64,000 nt of DNA, taken from positions 39,412 through 103,411 of the forward strand of contig JBGSNZ010000017.1 in NCBI GenBank assembly GCA_041739345.1. The letters are read 5' to 3'. Position 1 is the stretch's first letter, and the number at the start of each line of letters is the position of its first letter. This DNA is from DIGJ01 sp041739345 (GTDB lineage Bacteria > Bacillota > Clostridia > Lachnospirales > Lachnospiraceae). Position numbers and translations under genes: made by a program. Below, piece by piece: positions 1 to 7,722 of this stretch. The notes beneath the pieces were generated by a model. That model was given only the letters and a program-made list of their open reading frames with translations, made no database searches and was not told the DNA's origin.

Positions 1-84
1 TATGATGATTTACTACAACAGTTGGTGGATCATAAATTAATTACGAATGAGTATGCTATTTATTATCGTGGATTAAAGAAATAA
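1..84 (+). CDS. 3' end of a gene cut by the window edge
   Basis: Frame 1 is open from the first base to a TAA at 82-84 and gives 27 residues ending in ITNEYAIYYRGLKK. Too little is present to name a family. No start is visible, so the gene lies mainly to the left of the window. Confidence 0.5.
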   Translation, partial: YDDLLQQLVDHKLITNEYAIYYRGLKK

Positions 85-182
85 ATGTTTTATTTAAATA
101 AATTAAAAAGAAGTAAAAAGACAGACAATTTGGATGGAATCAAAATACATACAGTTTACAAGATAAAAATATTAAAATAGTG

Positions 183-211
183 TTGACAAATCAAAACAAG
201 CACTTTATAAT
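183..211 (+). promoter_or_regulatory. Sigma-A promoter of the C-poor transcript
   Basis: Perfect TTGACA (183-188), 17-base spacer and perfect TATAAT (206-211). It stands 33 bases upstream of a 9-codon ORF and far from any long gene. Confidence 0.85.
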
Positions 212-243
212 AAGAGTATCAAATAGAAAAGGAGTTGATTCCA

Positions 244-273
244 ATGTACTTAATTAGAAACGTATCTCCTTAA
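244..273 (+). CDS. 9-residue leader-like ORF
   Basis: ATG at 244 follows a good ribosome site (AAAAGGAG at 227-234). The ORF encodes MYLIRNVSP and stops at TAA 271-273. It is the first translatable ORF after the perfect promoter at 183-211, and no long ORF follows before the terminator at 784-820. I recognise no family. It could be a leader peptide, a short secreted or intracellular peptide, or a chance ORF. Promoter and ribosome site together argue for translation. Confidence 0.4.
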   Translation: MYLIRNVSP

Positions 274-783
274 AGCTTATGATTGATTTCCAATAACGTC
301 AAAGTAAGTATAGGAAATACCGCAGATGTAGAAAAGAGAAAGCAATAGATATAGGAAATAACATGGTATGGGAAATAAAAAGATATAAGATGTAAGATAT
401 AAGTTATAAGAATACCAAAATATTAGTAATAAACTAGTTGTAAGAAATAAAAATAGTTATAAGTAATAAAAGATATAAAAAGGAATAGGAATTAGATTTG
501 ATTAAAGAAATAAAATAGATGTAAGTAGTAAAATAGGTCTAAGAAAAGAAATAAAAATATAGTATAAAATATGGAATATAGAAAAGATATAAGAATCAAA
601 TAGTTCAAGAATTAAAAAGATTTAAGTAGTAAAAAAGATATAGAATATAAAAAAGATATAGGAAATAGAATGGTTATAAGAAATACAATATATGTACTTA
701 GATATGAAATACGAAGAAAGAGAGGTATAGACCACCAGAAGATTAAGTCTATAAATAGTAAATGATTGAAGAAATAGTTAGAT
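274..783 (+). ncRNA. C-depleted non-coding transcript body with degenerate repeats
   Basis: Between the 9-codon ORF and the terminator lie about 510 bases with stops in every frame. I count 14 C in the 420 bases 301-720. The 10-mer AAAAGATATA recurs at 378, 468, 582, 633 and 651 among variants such as ATAAGAAATAAA and TAAGTAATAAA. An inverted repeat TATAGAC/GTCTATA is at 726-732/747-753. The strand asymmetry suggests an RNA that avoids G-C pairing, or decayed tandem repeats. Transcription is inferred only from the promoter and terminator. Confidence 0.4.
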
Positions 784-827
784 AGGAGCAGAGTTTATCA
801 ATACGATGAATTCTGCTCCTTATATTT
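784..827 (+). terminator. Strong hairpin terminator of the C-poor transcript
   Basis: AGGAGCAGA (784-792) pairs with TCTGCTCCT (812-820). The stem continues inward through 793-799/805-811 with two G-U pairs and closes on a 5-base loop. A T-rich tail follows. Confidence 0.8.
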
Positions 828-902
828 TATTGGAAAATAAGAAAACACAAATATATTATAGAATTTACCGATATAATACGTTAAAATATGAAAGCATTTC
901 TG

Positions 903-930
903 TTGACAATCACTTATACTATGCTATAAA
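903..930 (+). promoter_or_regulatory. Promoter of the dehydrogenase gene at 971
   Basis: TTGACA (903-908), 16-base spacer, TATAAA (925-930), 40 bases before the chosen start. Confidence 0.75.
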
Positions 931-970
931 ATAAGACGAATAGACGATAATCATGATAGGAGGAAATGTA

Positions 971-2134
971 ATGTATAACGAACAAATTGAAGCTGCAAAA
1001 GAACAATTTGGCAAGCTTCTTGAAAAACAGTTATTAAGAGTAGAAGATATGAAAGCACAGGGTGATTTCGTTGATTACAAGAGCCTTGAAAAAATAGTAG
1101 TAGGTGTATGTGGCGGAGATGGCATTGGACCTGCAATTACTGGACAGGCACAACGTGTGTTGGAATATTTATTGGATAAAGAGGTAAAAGAAGGAAAGGT
1201 CGAATTTCGTGTTATTGATGGCTTGACGATAGAGCGAAGAGCGGATGAAATGAAAGCAATTCCAGATGAAGTTTTAAAAGAATTAAAAAAGTGTGACGTA
1301 ATTTTAAAAGGACCTACAACCACACCTAGAAAAGGTGATGAGTGGCCAAATGTAGAATCTGCTAACGTTGCAATGAGAAAAGAGCTTGATTTATTTGCGA
1401 ATGTAAGACCAGTTCGAATTCCAGAACAGGGGATTGACTGGACCTTCTATCGTGAAAATACAGAAGGTGGTTACGCGGCAGGTAAAGAAGGCGTTAATGT
1501 TACCGAAGATTTGGGTATTGACTTTACCATAGCGACAACTCAAGGATGTGATAGAATAATCCGCGCAGCGTTTGAATTTGCAAATACAAATGGAAAGACT
1601 AGAGTAACCGCCGTTACGAAAGCAAATATCATTAAGACAACCGATGGCAAATTCCTTGATAATTTCTACCGTATTGCAAAAGATTATCCAAATATTACAG
1701 CGGATGACTGGTATATTGACATTATGACTGCAAAATTATTAGATGAAATGAGAAGAAAAGACTTTCAGGTTATGGTATTACCAAACCTTTATGGAGATAT
1801 CATTACGGATGAAGCAGCAGAGCTTCAGGGTGGAGTTGGTACAGCAGGAAGTGCAAACATTGGTAAGAAATATTCCATGTTTGAAGCAATACATGGTTCT
1901 GCTCCTCGTATGGTGCAAGAAGGAAGAGATATCTATGCAGATCCTTGCAGCGTAATCCGTGCAGGAGCAATGCTTCTTTCTCATATCGGCTATATAGAAC
2001 AATCTGAAAAACTTTATAAAGCATTAGATATTTGTACCATTACTGAAAAGAAACATGTGATGACAGGACGTGCTAACGGAGCAACTGGCGCAGAGTTTGC
2101 TGATTACCTTATGGAAACTATCAGCGGTTTATAA
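971..2134 (+). CDS. Isocitrate/isopropylmalate dehydrogenase family protein
   Basis: 387-residue NAD(P)-dependent oxidative decarboxylase of the isocitrate/3-isopropylmalate dehydrogenase superfamily, probably cytosolic. Visible signatures are the early GGDGIGPAI segment, the substrate-binding RENTEGGYA motif in mid-protein, a KANI segment, the metal-binding NLYGDIITDEAAEL stretch and the AIHGSAPR nucleotide-site motif. ATG at 971 is preferred to the in-frame ATG at 953 because AGGAGGAAATGTA lies directly in front of it. It is monocistronic, with its own promoter at 903-930 and a hairpin after it. No leucine genes are adjacent, and the NTEGGY form suits isocitrate dehydrogenase better than LeuB. 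The substrate is not certain from sequence alone. Confidence 0.85.
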   Translation: MYNEQIEAAKEQFGKLLEKQLLRVEDMKAQGDFVDYKSLEKIVVGVCGGDGIGPAITGQAQRVLEYLLDKEVKEGKVEFRVIDGLTIERRADEMKAIPDEVLKELKKCDVILKGPTTTPRKGDEWPNVESANVAMRKELDLFANVRPVRIPEQGIDWTFYRENTEGGYAAGKEGVNVTEDLGIDFTIATTQGCDRIIRAAFEFANTNGKTRVTAVTKANIIKTTDGKFLDNFYRIAKDYPNITADDWYIDIMTAKLLDEMRRKDFQVMVLPNLYGDIITDEAAELQGGVGTAGSANIGKKYSMFEAIHGSAPRMVQEGRDIYADPCSVIRAGAMLLSHIGYIEQSEKLYKALDICTITEKKHVMTGRANGATGAEFADYLMETISGL

Positions 2135-2177
2135 AGTAAAGACTTAAACGTATTCAAGAAAAAACAGAAAGAAATAA

Positions 2178-2249
2178 AGAGAGCTAAAGTACCTTGTGAT
2201 TGAATCAACAGGAAACAATCCATAAGATACTCGTAGCTCTCTTGATTTT
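2178..2249 (+). terminator. Terminator after the dehydrogenase gene
   Basis: AGAGAGCTA (2178-2186) pairs perfectly with TAGCTCTCT (2234-2242), followed by TGATTTTT. The long loop can fold further. Confidence 0.55.
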
Positions 2250-2338
2250 TGTTAAAATCAAATTGACAAACTAGGAATTAGACGATAAACTGTAATGCGT
2301 TATACTGATAGATGTAATGATTTAAATAGGAGCAAAAG

Positions 2339-3163
2339 ATGGAACGTTATGAACAGATAGAACGAAGTATTATTAAAAAATTCAGAAAGCCAATCTGGCG
2401 AAAGTTTACACAGGGGATTAATGATTATGATATGATACAAGAAGGCGACAAGATAGCAGTATGCATTTCCGGTGGGAAGGACTCAATGCTACTTGCAAAA
2501 TTATTGCAAGAAATCCAAAAACATGGAAAATTGCATTTTGATCTTGAATTTATCGTAATGGATCCTGGTTATAATATGAGTAACAGACAGCGTATCATAG
2601 ACAATGCGGCGATTATGAATATTCCAATCAAGATCTTTGATACGGATATCTTTGGAATTGTATCACAAGTGGATGGGTCTCCTTGTTATTTGTGCGCACG
2701 AATGAGACGAGGTCATTTATATAAGAATGCACAAGATTTGGGCTGTAATAAGATTGCACTTGGTCATCATTTTGATGATGTAGTGGAAACCATTTTAATG
2801 GGAATGTTATATGGTGCTCAGGTTCAGACTATGATGCCAAAACTCCATAGTACGAATTTTGAGGGGATGCAATTAATCCGTCCGATGTACTTGATTCGGG
2901 AAGAAGACATTATTGACTGGTGTAATTATAATGAACTTAAATTCATCCGTTGCGCTTGCCGAATGACAGAAAATATAGAGGTTCTTGATGATGGGTCTAG
3001 TAATTCCAAGCGTCAGGAGATGAAAAATCTTGTAAAACAGTTTGAACAGGTAAATTCAAATATGGCAATGAATATTTTTCGAAGTGTGGAAAATGTAAAT
3101 CTAAAAACAGTAATTGCGTATAAAGAAGATGGAATTACCCACCACTTCTTAGATACTTATTAA
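2339..3163 (+). CDS. TtcA-like PP-loop tRNA thiolation ATPase
   Basis: 274-residue adenylating enzyme of the TtcA/TilS N-type ATP pyrophosphatase group, which modifies tRNA with sulfur at cytidine 32 in known TtcA proteins. The PP-loop SGGKDSMLL is near residues 44-52. A CYLC pair (near 118-121) and a later CAC segment (near 205) fit the cysteines that carry an Fe-S cluster in TtcA. GHHFDDVVET is the second conserved motif. The length suits the family. ATG at 2339 follows AGGAGC. It is flanked by terminators, so probably transcribed alone. The exact tRNA target is inferred from the family. Confidence 0.85.
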   Translation: MERYEQIERSIIKKFRKPIWRKFTQGINDYDMIQEGDKIAVCISGGKDSMLLAKLLQEIQKHGKLHFDLEFIVMDPGYNMSNRQRIIDNAAIMNIPIKIFDTDIFGIVSQVDGSPCYLCARMRRGHLYKNAQDLGCNKIALGHHFDDVVETILMGMLYGAQVQTMMPKLHSTNFEGMQLIRPMYLIREEDIIDWCNYNELKFIRCACRMTENIEVLDDGSSNSKRQEMKNLVKQFEQVNSNMAMNIFRSVENVNLKTVIAYKEDGITHHFLDTY

Positions 3164-3179
3164 ATGAAAATAAAAAAGA

Positions 3180-3236
3180 GACTGCTGCAAAATTTAAAAA
3201 TCTTTAGAGATTAACTAGTTGCAACAGTCCTTTTTA
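3180..3236 (+). terminator. Terminator after the TtcA-like gene
   Basis: GACTGCTGCAA (3180-3190) pairs with TTGCAACAGTC (3219-3229) with one mismatch, followed by CTTTTTAG. Confidence 0.65.
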
Positions 3237-3253
3237 GTTGTAAAAGCGTTATA

Positions 3254-3760
3254 TTATCTTGCAAGAATAGTTACTATCTCACCGATGTACAGATTGTGGT
3301 AATCTCCATTTTGGTACCATTTTTCATCAATGAAATCCAGGGTAAAGCTATCTTTGGTTAATGGCTGTTTGCACATTTTTCTACATACCATTACGGTAGA
3401 AGCTTCATCAATAAAAGGGATTCCCTCGTGGTGATTGACATTAAGCCTTGCGTTGGTAATTTTATCTTCATCTCTGCCAGAAACGGCACCAAGATACTTT
3501 AGCGCACTGTGATATTCGGAATTTAGAAATGAGATGGAAAAGGTTTCTGACTGGTCAATTAATTCTCTAGTATAGCGACTGTCACGAACAACAATATAAA
3601 CAACATCCTTTCCCCACATTACTCCAAGACCTCCCCAAGAAGCGGTCATGGTGTTTGTTTTATCTTCGGCCTGTGCAGTGATTAACATCCAGTCTTTTCC
3701 AATCATACGGAATGGACTAAAATCAAAAAGGTCAGTAGGTATTGGTTGAAATGTATGCAT
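3254..3760 (-). CDS. Flavin reductase family protein (FMN-binding split barrel)
   Basis: 168-residue protein of the flavin-reductase-like / FMN-binding split-barrel family, probably binding FMN and reducing flavin or a related acceptor. The segment TMTASWGGLGVMWGKD matches the FMN-binding T-x-SWGG(L)G motif of this group, followed by the conserved R-(Y)-T-RELI helix. The long ORF could start at 3799, but the ATG at 3760 has a perfect AGGAGG six bases upstream and removes an atypical N-terminal extension. It is a lone minus-strand gene between plus-strand genes. The partner electron donor or acceptor cannot be told. Confidence 0.8.
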   Translation of the reverse strand: MHTFQPIPTDLFDFSPFRMIGKDWMLITAQAEDKTNTMTASWGGLGVMWGKDVVYIVVRDSRYTRELIDQSETFSISFLNSEYHSALKYLGAVSGRDEDKITNARLNVNHHEGIPFIDEASTVMVCRKMCKQPLTKDSFTLDFIDEKWYQNGDYHNLYIGEIVTILAR

Positions 3761-3942
3761 AGCTGCCTCCTTAAAATTCTTTGCTTTTAGTATATTCAAT
3801 CTTACGTTTTTTTACAAGGTGATAGAAGTGATTTCTTTTAATGATTTATAATATAAAAATTCAATAAAATGAAACATAAGGGTTCGAACTTTACTTTGAC
3901 TATGGTATACTATAGATAGATAAAAATAAAAGGAGAGTAAAG

Positions 3943-4584
3943 ATGGGTAGTTTTTTTGACATGGATGGCACAGTTATGGGGACACTTAGTAAGATAACCG
4001 ATATCATTATATTAAGTGTGATTTTTCTAATTTTTTCATTGCCAATTATTACGATAGGGGCATCTTTTACCGCACTTTATTATACATCCGTGAAATGTAT
4101 CAGAAGAGGTAGAAGTTATTTGTTTAAAAGCTTTTGGAAATCGTTTAAAGAAAATTTTGGACAGGCAACGATACTATGGCTTATTCTTTTAATAGCTGGT
4201 AGTATTTTGGGACTAAATATTTGGTTTAGCGGACAAATAGTATCTGGAAATATGGGATTTATTTTAACTTGTATTTATGCAATGATGGCATTTACAATTT
4301 CGATTGTTACGGTATATGTTTTTCCACTATTGTCTAGGTTTAGTATGAGCAAGAAAAAATTGATTTCAACCGCATTTTATATGGCAATAAAACATTTACC
4401 ATATAGTATTTTATTAGTACTTATCTTTACGGCTTCTTTGGTAGCATCATATATTATCCCTGTGCTTATCTTCATTTTGCCGGCAGCGGGAACCTTATTA
4501 TTTTCTTTACCAATGGAGCGTGTACTTAAAAAGTATATACCAGCATCGGATGATACATCAAAAGATGAGTGGTATTTAGAGTAA
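3943..4584 (+). CDS. DUF624 (YesL-like) membrane protein
   Basis: 213-residue integral membrane protein of the DUF624/YesL family. It has a short cytoplasmic N-terminus with the typical F-DMDG-MG--SKI-D start and about five hydrophobic helices (roughly residues 20-45, 74-98, 106-130, 145-175, 175-195). The ILSVIFLIFSLPIITIGAS helix is characteristic. Family members often sit near carbohydrate-utilisation genes, but their biochemical role is unknown. Here glgB follows after about 30 bases, so the two may be cotranscribed. The start follows AAAAGGAG. Confidence 0.8.
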   Translation: MGSFFDMDGTVMGTLSKITDIIILSVIFLIFSLPIITIGASFTALYYTSVKCIRRGRSYLFKSFWKSFKENFGQATILWLILLIAGSILGLNIWFSGQIVSGNMGFILTCIYAMMAFTISIVTVYVFPLLSRFSMSKKKLISTAFYMAIKHLPYSILLVLIFTASLVASYIIPVLIFILPAAGTLLFSLPMERVLKKYIPASDDTSKDEWYLE

Positions 4585-4614
4585 TCGAAAAATCAATTGT
4601 AAAGGGTGAGATTT

Positions 4615-6594
4615 ATGGATCAGAAGCTATGTAATGAAAACGAATTGGAACAGACAATGGATAATCTGGATATTAGCCGTTTTGAGCATGGAATCCACTA
4701 TACGATTTATGAGTTGATGGGTGCACATCTAATGGAACGGGGCGGCGTAAAAGGGGTTAATTTTGTAGTATGGGCACCAAATGCAACCGGTGTGAGCGTA
4801 GTTGGTAATTTTAATGGATGGGATGGATTGCTTCATCCGATGAAATGTATTTTTGACTCTGGAATCTATGAGCTTTTTATTCCAAATATCAAGGAAGGAA
4901 TGATTTATAAGTATAATATTAAGCTTCCAAATGGTCTCTCTATGTTAAAAGCAGATCCATACGCGTTTGGTGGAGAAAAAAGACCCAACAATGCTAGTGT
5001 TGTATGTAATCTAAAACGTTTTCGCTGGTCCGATGCTTCGTGGCTGAAAAAACGTAAAAGCTTAGATATAAAAACGGAACCAATGCTGATATATGAATTG
5101 CATCTTGGCTCCTGGAAAAAACCTAGATTGGATGGAGTAGAAGACAATGAATGTTTCTATAACTATCGGGATCTAGCTCCGATACTTGCAGATTATGTTA
5201 AAAGAATGGGATATACACATATTGAATTGATGCCAGTCATGGAGCATCCATTTGACGGTTCTTGGGGGTATCAAGTAACTGGATATTATGCGCCAACAGC
5301 ACGTTTTGGTAGCCCGGATGATTTTATGTTTTTTGTGAACTACATGCATCGTGCAGGAATTGGTGTAATACTTGATTGGGTACCTGCTCATTTTCCAAGA
5401 GATGCCTTTGGACTTGCTTCTTTTGATGGTTCCTGTTTATATGAAAATAGTGATCCAAGACGTGGAAGCCATCCACATTGGGGAACCTTGATTTTTGATT
5501 ATGGAAGACCGCAGGTTTCGAATTTCCTTATAGCAAATGCATTATTCTGGGTAGATAAATATCATGTTGATGGCATACGAATGGATGCAGTGGCTTCTAT
5601 GCTTTACTTAGATTATGGAAAAGAAGCTGGGGAATGGCTTCCTAATATTTATGGTGGAAATGAAAATTTAGAAGCCATTGAGCTATTAAAACACTTGAAT
5701 TCCATTCTAAAAAAACGAGATGACGGGGCAATCTTAATTGCTGAAGAATCTACATCGTGGCCGATGATAACAAAAGATGTGGGAAAAAATGGTTTGGGAT
5801 TTGACCTAAAATGGAATATGGGCTGGATGAATGATTTCCTTGATTATATGAAAACAGATCCCTTGTTTCGAAGTGGAAAACAAGGAGAACTTACGTTTAG
5901 CATGATATATGCTTATAGTGAGAACTTCCTTTTAGTTCTGTCGCATGATGAAGTGGTACATGGAAAAGGGTCAATGATTCAAAAAATGCCAGGTGAATAC
6001 GATGAAAAATTTGCAAATCTTCGCGTAGCGTATGGATATATGATGACACATCCGGGAAAGAAGCTTATTTTTATGGGGCAGGAATTTGCCCAGTTCTCAG
6101 AATGGAATGAAGCAAAAGAACTAGATTGGTTTTTAATAGATGAATATGAAAATCATCATAAAATGCAGACTTATGTAAAGTCGCTCAATAATTTCTATCT
6201 AGATTATCCGGCATTGTATCAAAAGGATTTTTCAGATGAAGGATTTGAATGGATAAGTAGCTTAGATGGTCAGCATAGTATTATTGTATTTATCCGTAAA
6301 GGAGAATGTGAAACAGACGATTTGCTTGTTATTTGTAATTTTACGCCTGTGGTACGCAAAAATTTCAGAGTTGGAGTACCACATCCAGGAAAATATAAGG
6401 AAACATTCAATAGTGATCGAAAAGAATTTGGTGGTGCTTCCAATGTAAATGCAAGACAAAAGGTTTCAAAAAATATACCGTGGGATGGAAGAAAAAACTC
6501 AATAGAAATATCACTCCCAGGACTTGGAATCTGTGTTTTCACCTGCTCTTATCAAAAAAAAGAAGTGATAGAACAAAAGAAAAAAAGTAAATAA
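4615..6594 (+). CDS. glgB: 1,4-alpha-glucan branching enzyme
   Basis: 659-residue GH13 enzyme that introduces alpha-1,6 branches into glycogen-like glucan. An N-terminal CBM48-like domain (about 30-130, with FVVWAPNA and VVGNFNGWDG) precedes the catalytic barrel. Catalytic residues are visible: the nucleophile Asp in DGIRMDAVASM, the acid/base Glu in LIAEES and the third Asp in LSHDEVVHGK. A C-terminal beta domain follows. ATG at 4615 is preferred to GTG 4606 because AAAGGGTGA is then correctly spaced. No other glycogen genes (glgC, D, A, P) are nearby. mscS follows after 21 bases. Confidence 0.93.
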   Translation: MDQKLCNENELEQTMDNLDISRFEHGIHYTIYELMGAHLMERGGVKGVNFVVWAPNATGVSVVGNFNGWDGLLHPMKCIFDSGIYELFIPNIKEGMIYKYNIKLPNGLSMLKADPYAFGGEKRPNNASVVCNLKRFRWSDASWLKKRKSLDIKTEPMLIYELHLGSWKKPRLDGVEDNECFYNYRDLAPILADYVKRMGYTHIELMPVMEHPFDGSWGYQVTGYYAPTARFGSPDDFMFFVNYMHRAGIGVILDWVPAHFPRDAFGLASFDGSCLYENSDPRRGSHPHWGTLIFDYGRPQVSNFLIANALFWVDKYHVDGIRMDAVASMLYLDYGKEAGEWLPNIYGGNENLEAIELLKHLNSILKKRDDGAILIAEESTSWPMITKDVGKNGLGFDLKWNMGWMNDFLDYMKTDPLFRSGKQGELTFSMIYAYSENFLLVLSHDEVVHGKGSMIQKMPGEYDEKFANLRVAYGYMMTHPGKKLIFMGQEFAQFSEWNEAKELDWFLIDEYENHHKMQTYVKSLNNFYLDYPALYQKDFSDEGFEWISSLDGQHSIIVFIRKGECETDDLLVICNFTPVVRKNFRVGVPHPGKYKETFNSDRKEFGGASNVNARQKVSKNIPWDGRKNSIEISLPGLGICVFTCSYQKKEVIEQKKKSK

Positions 6595-6615
6595 GAGAAA
6601 GGAATAATAGAAATT

Positions 6616-7497
6616 ATGCAGACATTGGGTTTTAGTTTAACAACTGCTGTGAGTGATGATGTAGCAAAAAATGTAAAAGTAGTGGCAAATTGGATGGTTA
6701 ATTTTAAAGAGTCTGCAATACAATTTGGTATACGTTTGGTGATTGCTCTTATTTTCATTATAATTGGGAGAAAAGTCATCAAATGGATAAAGAAAATCAT
6801 TAATCGCTCGTTTGATCGCGCTAACATGGATCAAGGTGTGCATAAGTTCCTTATTTCATTAATAGGGATTTCACTTAATGTTGTAATGCTAGTTGCTGTA
6901 GTGAGAATTCTCGGTGTGGAAAGCAGTTCATTGGCCGCTATTATAGGATCTGCTGGCCTTACCATAGGACTTGCTTTACAAGGAAGTCTTGCCAACTTTG
7001 CGGGTGGCGTTTTGATTCTAATTATGAAACCATTTCGAATGGGAGATTATATTGTAGCAAATGGCATGGAAGGTACGGTTACAAGCATTGATATCTTTTA
7101 CACAAGACTTCTTACGGTTGATAATCAAAAAGTAGTAATACCGAACGGAGGCTTATCAAATTCCAGCATTGTTAATGTTACAAATGAAGAAGTGCGTCGT
7201 TTGGATTTGTTAGTGCCGGTTTCCTATGATAGCGATATCAAGAAAGTAAAACTTATTTTAAGTCAAATAGTGGAGAGCGAAGAACTTGTATTAAAAGAAG
7301 AGCCAGTTACGATTTATGTAGATAGCTTCAAAGAAAGTTCCATTGCAATCGGAATCCGAATGTGGACGAAAAAAGAGGATTATTGGAATTTAAAGTGGGA
7401 TTTGCTTGAAAAAGTAAAGGAAACATTTGATGATGAGAAAATATCAATTCCTATGAAACAATTGGATATAAATATTAAAAGAGATGGTATTAATTAG
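6616..7497 (+). CDS. mscS: MscS-type small-conductance mechanosensitive channel
   Basis: 293-residue membrane channel that opens under membrane tension to release osmolytes. Three hydrophobic helices are seen, at about 38-55, 76-98 and 103-135. The last is the Gly/Ala-rich pore helix with GSAGLTIGLALQGSLANFAGG. The beta domain then begins with KPFRMGDYIVANGMEGTV, and the C-terminal alpha/beta domain ends near LDINIKR. Length and order fit simple MscS proteins. It lies 21 bases after glgB and is followed by two terminator hairpins, so it is probably the last gene of a DUF624-glgB-mscS unit. Confidence 0.9.
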   Translation: MQTLGFSLTTAVSDDVAKNVKVVANWMVNFKESAIQFGIRLVIALIFIIIGRKVIKWIKKIINRSFDRANMDQGVHKFLISLIGISLNVVMLVAVVRILGVESSSLAAIIGSAGLTIGLALQGSLANFAGGVLILIMKPFRMGDYIVANGMEGTVTSIDIFYTRLLTVDNQKVVIPNGGLSNSSIVNVTNEEVRRLDLLVPVSYDSDIKKVKLILSQIVESEELVLKEEPVTIYVDSFKESSIAIGIRMWTKKEDYWNLKWDLLEKVKETFDDEKISIPMKQLDINIKRDGIN

Positions 7498-7544
7498 TAC
7501 TAAAATATATTTAAAATAAAATTACAACAAAAAAGTATATAAAA

Positions 7545-7577
7545 ACTCTTTTCAACAGTAGAAAAGAGTGGTATTTT
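7545..7577 (+). terminator. Terminator 1 after mscS
   Basis: ACTCTTTTC (7545-7553) and GAAAAGAGT (7561-7569) form a perfect 9-bp stem followed by GGTATTTT. Confidence 0.65.
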
Positions 7578-7589
7578 ACTCTTAGAACA

Positions 7590-7628
7590 AGGGCGTTCTC
7601 ATATTACAGAATGAGAATGTCCTTTTTT
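7590..7628 (+). terminator. Terminator 2 after mscS
   Basis: A hairpin built on TTCTCAT and ATGAGAA with outer AGGGC/GTCCT pairing is followed by TTTTTT. Confidence 0.7.
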
Positions 7629-7722
7629 AATTATAATAACAGAACTTATAATAAAATAAGAAATAGAATTTTTAAATTAAAAGTGAACAATTTCTTGCGA
7701 ATAAAGGAAAGGAAGGTCTAAT

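Noticed and set aside
301..720. CRISPR array or coding repeat region
   Set aside because: The repeated motif is short and irregularly spaced, and stops occur in every frame.
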